NCBI GenBank assembly: GCA_017558165.1
Contig: JAFYWE010000237.1
Span: forward strand, 1 to 11,510
Direction of reading: 5' to 3'
DNA from: Bacteroidaceae bacterium
GTDB taxonomy: Bacteria > Bacteroidota > Bacteroidia > Bacteroidales > Bacteroidaceae
Length of the DNA stretch: 11,510 nucleotides
In this document: one piece after another, positions 1 to 6,445 of the stretch
Layout of the letters: every line of letters begins with the position of its first letter
Numbering within the stretch: position 1 is the first letter of the stretch
Made by a program: the position numbers and the translations under genes
The notes under the pieces: generated by a model
What the model was told of the DNA's origin: nothing
Database searches by the model: none
Seen by the model: the letters and a program-made list of their open reading frames with translations, nothing else

Positions 1-30
1 CAAGGCCCTGGTCTTATATGTGTATCTTGC

Positions 31-1392
31 TTACGCGAGTATATCCTTCAATTCTACGGCTTTTACGTTCTTCTGCTCGCCGGTTACCATGTTCTTTAGT
101 GCCACGGTGCCGTCGTTCATCTCCTGCTCGCCGATGATTGCAACGAAAGGAATTGCCTTGTTGTTGGCATATCCCATCTGTTTCTTCATCTTGTCGCTGC
201 TTGGGAAAAGCTCGGCCGAGATGCCTGCCTTGCGAAGTTCGCCTATGATCTGCAATGAGTGCATTGCCTCCTTCTCGCCGAAGTTCACGAACATCACCTT
301 TGTGGTCTGCATTGCCTCCTGCGGGTAGAGCTCGAGCTGGTTCATCACGTCATAGATGCGGTCGGCACCAAACGAGATACCTACTCCCGACATGCCGTCC
401 ATGCCGAACACGCCTGTGAGGTTGTCGTAGCGTCCACCACCTGTGATACTGCCTATTGCAACGTCAAGTGCCTTTACCTCAAGGATAGCGCCTGTGTAGT
501 AGTTGAGGCCGCGTGCGAGGGTGAGGTCGATGTCGAGTGTGCTCTTGATGCCGGTTGCCTTGATTGTGTCAAGGATGAACTGGAGCTCCTCGACGCCCTT
601 CTCGCCGGTTTCATTACCCTTGAGTGTCTCGGCCAGAATCTGCATCTTCTCCTCGTTGTCGCCTTGCGCCTTGAGTATCGGCAACAATTTCTCGATTGAC
701 TCGTCGCTAATTTCCTTGCTCTTGAGCTCAGCGATTACGCCGTCAAGACCAATCTTGTCAATCTTGTCAATCGCGACGGTGATGTCGATGATCTTCTCTG
801 GTTCGCCGATGACATCGGCGATACCTGCAAGTACCTTACGGTTGTTGAGCTTGATTGCCACACGTATGTTCAGCTTCTCGAATACATAGTCAATGAGCTG
901 GATGAGCTCTACCTCGTTGATGAGCGAGTTGTTGCCGATGATGTCGGCGTCGCACTGGTAGAACTCGCGGTAACGTCCCTTCTGTGGACGGTCGGCGCGC
1001 CATACGGGCTGTATCTGGTAACGCTTGAACGGGAACGACAACTCGTCGCGGTGCATCACCACATAGCGTGCGAAAGGCACGGTGAGGTCATAGCGCAGGC
1101 CCTTCTCGCAGAACTTTGATGCGAGCTTTGCTGCGTTGCGGCCCAGAAGCTCCTCGTCGGTCAGTCCCTTGAAGTAGTCGCCCGAGTTCTGTATCTTGAA
1201 GAGCAGTTTGTCACCCTCTTCGCCATACTTGCCCATCAGCGTGGAGAGGTTCTCCATTGCCGGTGTCTCAATCTGCTGGAATCCGAAAAGGTGGAATGCC
1301 TTGCGTATGGTGTCGAAGATGTAGTTTCTGCGTGACATCTCAACAGGTGAGAAGTCTCTTGTTCCCTTTGGTATTGATGGTTTTGCTGCCAT
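31..1392 (-). CDS. hisS: Histidyl-tRNA synthetase (HisRS)
   Basis: Charges tRNA-His with histidine in the cytoplasm, using ATP; class II aminoacyl-tRNA synthetase. Visible in the 453-residue product: the N-terminal PKGTRDF signature (8-14), the histidine-binding segment LRYDLTVPFARY (99-110), motif 2 around QPVWRADRPQKGRYREFYQCD (128-148) with the ATP-contacting Arg132, the HisRS-specific ARGLNYYTG (293-301) with the catalytic Arg294, GGGRYDNL near 318-325, and motif 3 GVGISFGADR ending at Arg345. About 100 residues after this form the anticodon-binding domain. It is some 30 residues longer than E. coli HisRS (424). An in-frame TTG two codons upstream (1396-1398) directly abuts the stop of the preceding gene, but the ATG at 1390-1392 is the better start. 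It is the last visible gene of the fur-purA-yugP-hisS operon, 6 bases after yugP. No terminator is visible in the 30 bases left after its stop. Confidence 0.97.
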   Translation of the reverse strand: MAAKPSIPKGTRDFSPVEMSRRNYIFDTIRKAFHLFGFQQIETPAMENLSTLMGKYGEEGDKLLFKIQNSGDYFKGLTDEELLGRNAAKLASKFCEKGLRYDLTVPFARYVVMHRDELSFPFKRYQIQPVWRADRPQKGRYREFYQCDADIIGNNSLINEVELIQLIDYVFEKLNIRVAIKLNNRKVLAGIADVIGEPEKIIDITVAIDKIDKIGLDGVIAELKSKEISDESIEKLLPILKAQGDNEEKMQILAETLKGNETGEKGVEELQFILDTIKATGIKSTLDIDLTLARGLNYYTGAILEVKALDVAIGSITGGGRYDNLTGVFGMDGMSGVGISFGADRIYDVMNQLELYPQEAMQTTKVMFVNFGEKEAMHSLQIIGELRKAGISAELFPSSDKMKKQMGYANNKAIPFVAIIGEQEMNDGTVALKNMVTGEQKNVKAVELKDILA

Positions 1393-1398
1393 TGTCAA

Positions 1399-2121
1399 TT
1401 AGTCGCGTCTGTTCAAATAAATCATTACGTAATAGAGTAGTGTAGCAAGCGATGATATTGCCGCTATCACATAGGTATATGCCGCCGAGCGCAATGCACT
1501 GCATGCATACTTGTGGTTGCTCACGTTGGTGACACCGGCACCCTGCAACCATACGAGAGCCCTGCGACTCGCATCAATCTCCACGGGGAGTGTGATGAAG
1601 CTGAATATGGTCGTGGTTGCAAACAGCACTATGCCGGCCAACAGCAACTGCGGGAATGTCTCGACAGTGATTACTCCGATGAGCAGCACCCACATCATTA
1701 TGTTCGATGAGAACGAGACAATGGGTACAAGTGCCGAGCGCATCTTAAGCGGTGCATATGCCTTGGCATGCTGTATCGCATGGCCACACTCGTGGGCCGC
1801 AACGGCCGCCGCCGCAATGCTTGCCGAGTTGTACACTCCCTGGCTCAGGTTTACAGTCTTGTCGGCAGGGTTGTAGTGGTCGGTGAGCATACCTGGTGTA
1901 CTTGTGACCTTTACATCGTAGATGCCGTTGTCATGCAACATCTTAATCGCGATATCCCTACCTGTCATTGCAGTGGGTATCTTCGAGAACTTCTCGAACT
2001 TGCCCTTGAGGTTTGCCTGTACAATGTAGCTGAGTACAGAGATACCCAGGAATATTACGATATAGGTCATATTGTAACCGCTGGCGTATGTCTGCGCCAG
2101 ATATATCAATGAATGTATCAT
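1399..2121 (-). CDS. YugP-type membrane zinc metallopeptidase
   Basis: Resembles the neutral zinc metallopeptidase family of B. subtilis YugP (Pfam Zn_peptidase_2). The 240-residue length fits (family about 225-240). The zinc-binding HExxH motif is HECGH at 110-114, preceded by the small-residue helix AAAAVAAHE. A second segment conserved in the family, LPVEIDASRRAL (about 179-190), carries a Glu that may be the third zinc ligand; that assignment is inference. Hydrophobic segments near 18-34, 133-155, 157-180 and 218-236 predict an integral membrane protein with the active site close to the membrane. The substrate is unknown; the family is assumed to act in membrane protein turnover. It lies 28 bases after purA, and its stop is followed within 6 bases by the hisS ATG, so it is almost certainly co-transcribed with both. 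The gene symbol is left empty because function is unproven. Confidence 0.9.
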   Translation of the reverse strand: MIHSLIYLAQTYASGYNMTYIVIFLGISVLSYIVQANLKGKFEKFSKIPTAMTGRDIAIKMLHDNGIYDVKVTSTPGMLTDHYNPADKTVNLSQGVYNSASIAAAAVAAHECGHAIQHAKAYAPLKMRSALVPIVSFSSNIMMWVLLIGVITVETFPQLLLAGIVLFATTTIFSFITLPVEIDASRRALVWLQGAGVTNVSNHKYACSALRSAAYTYVIAAISSLATLLYYVMIYLNRRD

Positions 2122-2149
2122 AAATGACCTTTACGTTGATACCTTGCCC

Positions 2150-3424
2150 TTAGATTGAGCGTGTGATTGTCTGGTCGCGGTCGGGGCCGATTGAGAGATA
2201 CTTCACGGGCACGCCCAGCTCCTTCTCAAGGAACTTGATGTACTCCTTGAATGCCTCGGGGAGCTCCTCCTCGCTACGCAGCTTGGTGAGGTCTGTCTCC
2301 CAGCCCTTGAGTTCGGTGTATACAGGCTCCACTCCCTCGATGTCGTATGGCATGTAGGTGAGTGTCTCGCCGTTCTTCTTGTATGCCACACAAGCCTTGA
2401 TTGTTGGGAATGTGTCAAGCACGTCGCTCTTCATGAGGATGAGGTGTGTCACACCGTTGATCATGATTGTGTACTTGAGTGCCACCAGGTCAATCCAACC
2501 GCAACGGCGCTCACGGCCTGTAACGGCGCCGTACTCGTGACCGCGGTCACGCATCTCCTTGCCTGTCTCGTCAAAGAGCTCGGTAGGGAATGGACCTGAA
2601 CCCACGCGTGTGCAGTATGCCTTTGTGATACCGTATACGTTGCCTATTCTGTTTGGAGCCACTCCAAGTCCTGTGCAGGCACCGGCACATACGGTGTTCG
2701 ACGATGTAACGAACGGATAGCTACCGAAGTCAATGTCAAGGAGACTGCCCTGTGCACCCTCGCAAAGCACTGACTTGCCCTCGTTCATCAGGTCGTTGAT
2801 GAGCTGCTCGCTGTCGATGAGACGGAACTTCTTGAGGTACTCGATAGCCTCGAGCCACTGCTTCTCGATCTCGGTGATGTCATATGCGTAGTTCATCTCC
2901 TTGAGAATCTGCTCGTGGCGTGCCTTTGCTGCGGCATACTTCTGCTCGAAGTTCTCGAGAATGTCGCCTACGCGCAAGCCGTTACGGCTGATCTTGTCGG
3001 TATATGTAGGGCCGATACCCTTACCAGTGGTACCTACCTTTGCATCGCCCTTCGCTGCCTCGTAAGCAGCGTCAAGCACGCGGTGTGTAGGGAGGATAAG
3101 GTGCGCCTTCTTTGAGATGAAAAGGTTCTTCGTGAGGTCATATCCTGCCTCCATGAGGCCTTCGGCCTCGCCCTTGAATAGAGCTGGGTCAAGAACCACG
3201 CCGTTACCGATGATGTTTGTCTTGCCACCCTGGAAAATGCCCGAAGGTATTGAACGCAATACAAATTTCTTTCCTTCGAACTCAAGGGTGTGTCCAGCAT
3301 TCGGACCACCCTGGAAACGTGCTACTACGTCGTAGTTGGGTGTCAATACGTCAACAACTTTACCTTTACCCTCGTCGCCCCATTGCAGGCCTAATAGTAC
3401 ATCAATATTCTGTTTCATTTTCAT
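2150..3424 (-). CDS. purA: Adenylosuccinate synthetase (PurA)
   Basis: Catalyses the GTP-dependent joining of aspartate to IMP to make adenylosuccinate, the first committed step from IMP to AMP; cytoplasmic. The 424-residue product has the usual length (E. coli 432). The nucleotide-binding loop WGDEGKGK spans 15-22 with the catalytic Asp17; GGPNAGHT (39-46) carries the catalytic His45; GTTGKGIGP (131-139) is the IMP-binding segment; GRERRCGWIDL and the KSDVLD guanine-recognition segment follow in the C-terminal half. The ATG at 3422-3424 overlaps the stop of the upstream Fur-like gene as ATGA, a classic sign of translational coupling; a second Met two codons in (3416-3418) is an alternative start. 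The gene is intact, with no frameshift or missing motif. Confidence 0.97.
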   Translation of the reverse strand: MKMKQNIDVLLGLQWGDEGKGKVVDVLTPNYDVVARFQGGPNAGHTLEFEGKKFVLRSIPSGIFQGGKTNIIGNGVVLDPALFKGEAEGLMEAGYDLTKNLFISKKAHLILPTHRVLDAAYEAAKGDAKVGTTGKGIGPTYTDKISRNGLRVGDILENFEQKYAAAKARHEQILKEMNYAYDITEIEKQWLEAIEYLKKFRLIDSEQLINDLMNEGKSVLCEGAQGSLLDIDFGSYPFVTSSNTVCAGACTGLGVAPNRIGNVYGITKAYCTRVGSGPFPTELFDETGKEMRDRGHEYGAVTGRERRCGWIDLVALKYTIMINGVTHLILMKSDVLDTFPTIKACVAYKKNGETLTYMPYDIEGVEPVYTELKGWETDLTKLRSEEELPEAFKEYIKFLEKELGVPVKYLSIGPDRDQTITRSI

Positions 3425-3897
3425 TTATCTTTATTTATTCGCGCCCTACGTCTCCTCATTGCCTGGTGGCATTTGTTGCAGAGTCCGTAAAGGTAGAGCG
3501 AATAATGGGTTAAATGGAATTTCTTTATGTTCGCAGTTATAGTCTCTGTTAAGTCAGTATTCTCAATTTCAGTCACCTTGCCGCATTTGGTGCAGACCAT
3601 ATGGCTCTTCTTCGTTCCCAGGCATTTCTCGTACTTCGATACCGTGCCGAACTGGTGGTGTACCACAAGGTTCGCATTTATGAGCAGTGATATGGTGTTG
3701 TAGACAGTAGCGCGGCTTACCCTGAACTTCATGTTCTCCTCAAGATGTCCCAAGAGCTCCTCAATCTCGAAACTACCGTCCATCGAGTAGACGGCTTCAA
3801 GGATTGCATAGCGTTCGGGGGTCCTGCGGCATCTGTTCTCTTTCAGGTAGTCTGTGAATATCTGTTCAGCAGACTCCGCAATCTTGCTGTTCTCCAT
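3421..3897 (-). CDS. Fur-family metal-dependent transcriptional regulator
   Basis: A Fur/PerR/Zur-type repressor of about 158 residues. The N-terminal winged helix includes RRTPERYAIL (24-33) and the recognition helix VSRATVYNTISLL (60-72). The C-terminal dimer domain carries two CxxC pairs, Cys102/Cys105 and Cys140/Cys143, which form the structural zinc site. The His-rich regulatory cluster usual in Fur and PerR (HHxH just before the first CxxC) is reduced to KKSHMVC, leaving His99 plus candidates His80, His81, His128 and His131. The metal sensed therefore cannot be assigned. I chose the ATG at 3895-3897 because AAGGA sits 5 bases upstream and the protein then starts like its family. An in-frame ATG at 3964-3966 would add 23 residues with no family resemblance, encoded by a hairpin-forming region. 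First gene of the operon; its stop overlaps the purA start. Confidence 0.9.
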   Translation of the reverse strand: MENSKIAESAEQIFTDYLKENRCRRTPERYAILEAVYSMDGSFEIEELLGHLEENMKFRVSRATVYNTISLLINANLVVHHQFGTVSKYEKCLGTKKSHMVCTKCGKVTEIENTDLTETITANIKKFHLTHYSLYLYGLCNKCHQAMRRRRARINKDK

Positions 3898-3902
3898 CAT
3901 CT

Positions 3903-3907
3903 TCCTT
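3903..3907 (-). promoter_or_regulatory. Ribosome binding site of the fur-like gene
   Basis: AAGGA on the minus strand, 5 bases before the ATG at 3895-3897. Shine-Dalgarno sequences are uncommon in Bacteroidota, so this well-placed one helps choose the start. It is only 2 bases from the adjacent ATG at 3898-3900, which is too close. Confidence 0.5.
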
Positions 3908-3928
3908 ATTGCAGTCAAGGCAATTGTG

Positions 3929-3975
3929 CCCGTGCTGCCGCACGGGTTCTCTACCGTGCAGGCCATAATGGGCCT
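3929..3975 (-). promoter_or_regulatory. Structured leader of the fur-purA-yugP-hisS operon with competing hairpins
   Basis: Three inverted segments can pair in two exclusive ways. CCCGTGC (3929-3935) pairs with GCACGGG (3940-3946) over a 4-base loop, 7 perfect base pairs. The same GCACGG (3940-3945) also pairs with CCGTGC (3954-3959) over an 8-base loop, 6 base pairs. A separate hairpin, AGGCC (3960-3964) with GGCCT (3971-3975), lies just upstream in the transcript. The block sits between the likely transcription start (about 3989) and the ribosome binding site at 3903-3907, so it would be an untranslated leader. No T-run follows, so a simple terminator is unlikely. If translation instead starts at 3966, the block is coding. 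The pairing is seen in the sequence; a regulatory role is inference. Confidence 0.4.
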
Positions 3976-3995
3976 ACTTAGGCAGTTTCAACATA

Positions 3996-4003
3996 CAAAG
4001 TTA
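3996..4003 (-). promoter_or_regulatory. -7 promoter element of the fur-purA operon
   Basis: The minus strand reads TAACTTTG, an exact match to the Bacteroides -7 consensus TAnnTTTG. A run of seven A residues lies just upstream. No TTTG -33 element occurs at the expected 19-22 base distance, so only half the consensus is met. Transcription would start near 3989, leaving a leader of about 90 bases before the preferred fur start. Confidence 0.55.
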
Positions 4004-4042
4004 TCTCTTTTTTTATAATATGGTATAGAAACGCCTTTAAAT

Positions 4043-4091
4043 TTGCGTAAAAGTGGTAAAAAACGTGCAGGTACCTATGGCTTGCGTAAAA
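4043..4091. repeat. Pair of direct repeats TTGCGTAAAA upstream of the fur promoter
   Basis: The 10-base word TTGCGTAAAA occurs at 4043-4052 and again, identically, at 4082-4091, with starts 39 bases apart. Both lie upstream of the operon's -7 element, between it and the alkD-like terminator. They could be binding sites for a regulator, possibly the Fur-like protein itself, but neither copy is palindromic as Fur boxes usually are. Confidence 0.4.
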
Positions 4092-4119
4092 TTGTAGTGT
4101 TTGTGTATTCATGAAAGTC

Positions 4120-4149
4120 AAAGAGGCAGTCGTGGTTGACTGCCTCTTT
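4120..4149 (-). terminator. Terminator hairpin after the alkD-like gene
   Basis: AAAGAGGCAGTC (4120-4131) and GACTGCCTCTTT (4138-4149) form a perfect 12-base-pair stem with a 6-base loop, starting 19 bases after the alkD-like stop codon. On the minus strand the 3' arm ends in CTCTTT and is followed by GACTTTC, a broken T tract. This fits the end of the araC-alkD transcript. Confidence 0.75.
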
Positions 4150-4168
4150 CAAGAGTTGTGTATTTGAA

Positions 4169-4774
4169 TTACATGATTTCCTCTCCATGGAATGTGTTGA
4201 AGCTGATTGCTTTCTCGTCATCTTCGCAGTAGAAGGTAAGCGCCTTCATGGCCTGGCTTGCGTTGCTGTGCGGGGTAGGGGATTTAAGAATCCCTGATGC
4301 AGTCATGAAGAACAGCTTCTCCTGCTCGTCGGTAAGTCTTTTGCCGCTCCTGAATATATGCGCGAGCGTGATGAAACCGCAATAGCAGTATAGTTCCTCG
4401 CTATTGCAGATCCATTTCAGTGCTCTTTCGGTGGCGTCGGGCAGCTTGCTCAGTATCGTGTGTGCCAGGTTGTCGGCGTTCTCGCGGTAGCGGCACTCTC
4501 CTATCCACTCCTCGGCAACCTCGGCATAGTTCTCCTCGGGAAGCAGGAATATGGCAAGGAGCTTGCTCTCGCGGATGTTCTCCTTCCACAGGGCCTTGGC
4601 AAGCCCGGCATCAACGGGGAACTTGGCCGCAATCTCCTTAAGGCGTGGAATCTCCACGCCAAAGATGATATTGTAGCTCATTCCCAGCTTGCGCTGCTGT
4701 GCCGAGGTCACACCGTTCATGAACAGGCGGAGCTCCTTCTTGATATTTCTGATATGTTCCCTTAATTCTTCCAT
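4169..4774 (-). CDS. AlkD-like DNA alkylation repair family protein
   Basis: A 201-residue all-helical protein of the DNA alkylation repair (AlkD/HEAT-repeat) family, in the form found in Bacteroidota. Seen: an N-terminal region with MNGVTSAQQRKLGMSYNIIFGVEIPRLKEIA (19-49) and LWKENIRESKLLAIFLL (62-78), then repeated helical pairs. In characterised AlkD enzymes (B. cereus), HEAT-like repeats hold alkylated DNA and a Trp-x3-Asp pair plus an Arg act in base excision. Here the matching region reads RYRENADNLAH (95-105) with no such Trp-Asp pair, and CYCGF (130-134) stands where the active-site Arg segment would be. By-eye alignment is approximate. The protein may repair alkylated bases by other residues, or only bind DNA. 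It starts 23 bases after the AraC-type gene, with AAAGGA (4780-4785) 5 bases before its ATG, and ends at a strong hairpin. Confidence 0.8.
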   Translation of the reverse strand: MEELREHIRNIKKELRLFMNGVTSAQQRKLGMSYNIIFGVEIPRLKEIAAKFPVDAGLAKALWKENIRESKLLAIFLLPEENYAEVAEEWIGECRYRENADNLAHTILSKLPDATERALKWICNSEELYCYCGFITLAHIFRSGKRLTDEQEKLFFMTASGILKSPTPHSNASQAMKALTFYCEDDEKAISFNTFHGEEIM

Positions 4775-4797
4775 TTCTTTCCTTTGAGTGCTGTCGA

Positions 4798-5229
4798 TTA
4801 TTTGGCCTCAAGTTGCCTTTTCCTGTAACCGTTCGGTGTCTCGCCCATAATGCGGTAGAACGAAGCATAGAAAGACTGGCGGTTGGCAAATCCCACGAGT
4901 GTGCCAATCTCCTCAATGGTGAGGTCAAGGTATCTCTTGTCTTTCATCCTGTGAAGAGCCTCCTTGATTCGGTATTCGTTTATAAGGCATGAGAAGTTCG
5001 TGTTGAACCTTGAGTTGATGACCGCCGAGATATACCTGGTGTTTGTACCAAGTTCCTGTGCAAGTTCCTTTGCCGAGAAATCCTTGTCACGGTATCTCTT
5101 CTGTATGACTACAATGTTGAGAATCTTCTCATACAGTTCGTCGGCAAGTTCAGCGCGGATGAGCGACCTGTAGGCCGCATTCTTGTCCTGCTTCTCTTTT
5201 ATGTTGTAAGGTGTAGTTGATTTTGTCAT
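4798..5229 (-). CDS. AraC-family DNA-binding protein without a sensor domain
   Basis: A 143-residue protein made almost wholly of an AraC-type double helix-turn-helix domain. The first helix-turn-helix is near 52-74 (SAKELAQELGTNTRYISAVIN) and the second near 103-126; the family signature IGTLVGFANRQSFYASF with TPNGYRK covers 108-137. Residues 1-45 are a short charged helical stretch, so there is no recognisable ligand-binding, phospho-receiver or methyl-accepting Cys domain. How it senses a signal is unclear; it may respond to a partner protein or simply follow its own expression level. A strong promoter lies about 20 bases upstream, and the AlkD-like gene follows in the same operon, its most likely target or partner. 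The full-length look and clear start argue against a truncated larger regulator. Confidence 0.88.
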   Translation of the reverse strand: MTKSTTPYNIKEKQDKNAAYRSLIRAELADELYEKILNIVVIQKRYRDKDFSAKELAQELGTNTRYISAVINSRFNTNFSCLINEYRIKEALHRMKDKRYLDLTIEEIGTLVGFANRQSFYASFYRIMGETPNGYRKRQLEAK

Positions 5230-5254
5230 GATCTCTGCTTATCAAAATACACTC

Positions 5255-5287
5255 CAAAATTAATTCTTTTAAAGGTGTCTGCCCAAA
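5255..5287 (-). promoter_or_regulatory. Promoter of the araC-alkD operon
   Basis: On the minus strand TTTG (5287-5284), 21 bases, then TAATTTTG (5262-5255) match the Bacteroides -33/-7 consensus at both boxes. Transcription should start near 5249, about 20 bases before the ATG at 5227-5229. The rest of the gap up to 5415 shows no gene and no clear terminator for the TPR gene upstream. Confidence 0.7.
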
Positions 5288-5415
5288 AAATACGGGATAT
5301 TTTTGTACTTGTCCTTTGACTATTCGCTGAAAAGGTAAATTCTCTCTATGAAAAAGTGCTTTTGTCAAACAAATTCCTAATTAACCCATGCCGGTCTCCG
5401 TGTCGTTCCCGAATG

Positions 5416-6204
5416 TCATTGATCGTTTTTCGCTTTCAAGGCATTGGCTTTTCTGCGGCTTCGGGCTGCTGCGGCTTTCTTTCCGCACTTTTCGTATAGT
5501 ATAGCCTGCAAGGTGTAGTATTCCGGGTTCTCCGGGTCAATCTCTATTGCTTTGCCCACATCCATCAGCGCAAGTTCTGTCTGTCCCATCTCACGCTCGA
5601 TGTCACTTCGCACAATGTACAGTGTCGCATTCTCGGGTTGCTCCTCAATCATCAGTCCTATGAGTATGAATGCCTCATTGAACATCTTCTCTTTCTGGTA
5701 TACCTGTACAAGCCCGAGCTTGGCATCAGCATTTTTCGGCTCTATGGTAATGATGTCAACGAAGTCGCTCTTAGCCTTTGTGTGCTCTCCTTTCAGAGTG
5801 TATGCCTGTGCGCGCATAAGCAGGGCGTCCGTGTTGCCGGCATTCGTGCCGATGATTTGGCTACAGTCTGTTATGGCCTCGTCAAGGCGTCCGGCCTGCA
5901 GGTATGCACCGGCGCGTTGCAACAGCACTGCGCTCTCGTCGGGTCTCAATGACAGCGCCTTGCTGTAGCTTCCAATGGCCTTGTCCAGTGCTCCGGTCAT
6001 CATCTGTGAGTAGGCCAGGTTTACGAGGGTGCTGAATCTTCCGCGTTCTCCGGCAAGCGGCAGGGCCTGTTCAAGGACGGGGATGGCCTTGCTGTATTCC
6101 TTGTTCTCAATGAGTTCTACTCCTTTCTTGTAGAGTGTTCCGTAATCTTGTGCACAAACCGGTAATATGGATAATGCAAAAAGGAGTGTCAATAAGTGTT
6201 TCAT
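5416..6204 (-). CDS. Secreted tetratricopeptide (TPR) repeat protein
   Basis: A 262-residue protein with an N-terminal signal peptide, MKHLLTLLFALSILPVCAQ, likely cut near Ala18-Gln19, so it should be periplasmic or surface-associated. The Cys before the cut does not sit in a proper lipobox (LPVC), so a lipoprotein is unlikely. About seven TPR units follow, each about 34 residues and ending in motifs such as SLRPDES, TIEPKNAD and EIDPENPE. TPR arrays form superhelices that bind other proteins; the partner cannot be read from sequence. The C terminus is basic (ARSRRKANALKAKND). An in-frame ATG 39 bases upstream exists, but starting there would bury the signal peptide behind 13 polar residues. 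It stands alone: its neighbours on both sides have their own promoters. Confidence 0.85.
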   Translation of the reverse strand: MKHLLTLLFALSILPVCAQDYGTLYKKGVELIENKEYSKAIPVLEQALPLAGERGRFSTLVNLAYSQMMTGALDKAIGSYSKALSLRPDESAVLLQRAGAYLQAGRLDEAITDCSQIIGTNAGNTDALLMRAQAYTLKGEHTKAKSDFVDIITIEPKNADAKLGLVQVYQKEKMFNEAFILIGLMIEEQPENATLYIVRSDIEREMGQTELALMDVGKAIEIDPENPEYYTLQAILYEKCGKKAAAARSRRKANALKAKNDQ

Positions 6205-6229
6205 GTCATATATGTGTATTAAGCGACTT

Positions 6230-6237
6230 CTAAGATA
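6230..6237 (-). promoter_or_regulatory. Possible -7 element for the TPR gene
   Basis: The minus strand reads TATCTTAG, one base off TAnnTTTG, about 25 bases before the ATG at 6202-6204. No TTTG is found at the -33 distance, so support is weak. Confidence 0.25.
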
Positions 6238-6313
6238 ACTCATTTATGCTTGTTGCAGCATAATCATGTAGAAACTTTAAAATAAAATAACAGTTTTGGG
6301 TCATTGGATGCCG

Positions 6314-6335
6314 ATTACCGACTTTTGTCGGTAGT
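6314..6335. other. Intergenic hairpin between the divergent TPR and tRNA-Arg genes
   Basis: TACCGAC (6316-6322) and GTCGGTA (6327-6333) form a perfect 7-base-pair stem with a TTTT loop, extended by a T-G and an A-T pair. No T-run follows on either strand, so it is not an ordinary terminator. It sits between the putative TPR promoter and the tRNA promoter and may be an operator or a structured RNA part. Function unknown. Confidence 0.4.
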
Positions 6336-6383
6336 GCCAGTGTGTCAAAAAAACAAATTGTTGCAGAAAATAGCATTATAGCA

Positions 6384-6415
6384 TTTGAAGATTGTAAAGA
6401 AAATGCTTATCTTCG
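6384..6415 (+). promoter_or_regulatory. Promoter of tRNA-Arg(CCU)
   Basis: TTTG (6384-6387), 20 bases, then TATCTTCG (6408-6415) match the Bacteroides -33 box exactly and the -7 box TAnnTTTG with one mismatch. Transcription would start near 6422, giving a leader of about 24 bases before the mature tRNA. Confidence 0.6.
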
Positions 6416-6445
6416 CGTCGGATTTGCCACAGGTGCATCCAAGTT

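Noticed and set aside
259..699. Plus-strand open frame of 146 codons opposite hisS
   Set aside because: Fully antisense to a gene with every HisRS motif; Cys/Leu/Val-heavy translation with no family features.
3898..3966. N-terminal 23-codon extension of the Fur-like protein
   Set aside because: Unlike the family, encoded by hairpin-forming sequence, and a better start with AAGGA lies at 3897; kept as an alternative only.
5150..5368. 72-codon minus-strand frame upstream of and overlapping the AraC-type gene
   Set aside because: It runs across the strong araC promoter and overlaps the araC start in another frame; no recognisable domain.
5361..5373. Small inverted repeat TTTGT-CAA-ACAAA downstream of the TPR gene
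   Set aside because: Only 5 A/T-rich pairs with a 3-base loop; too weak to call a terminator.
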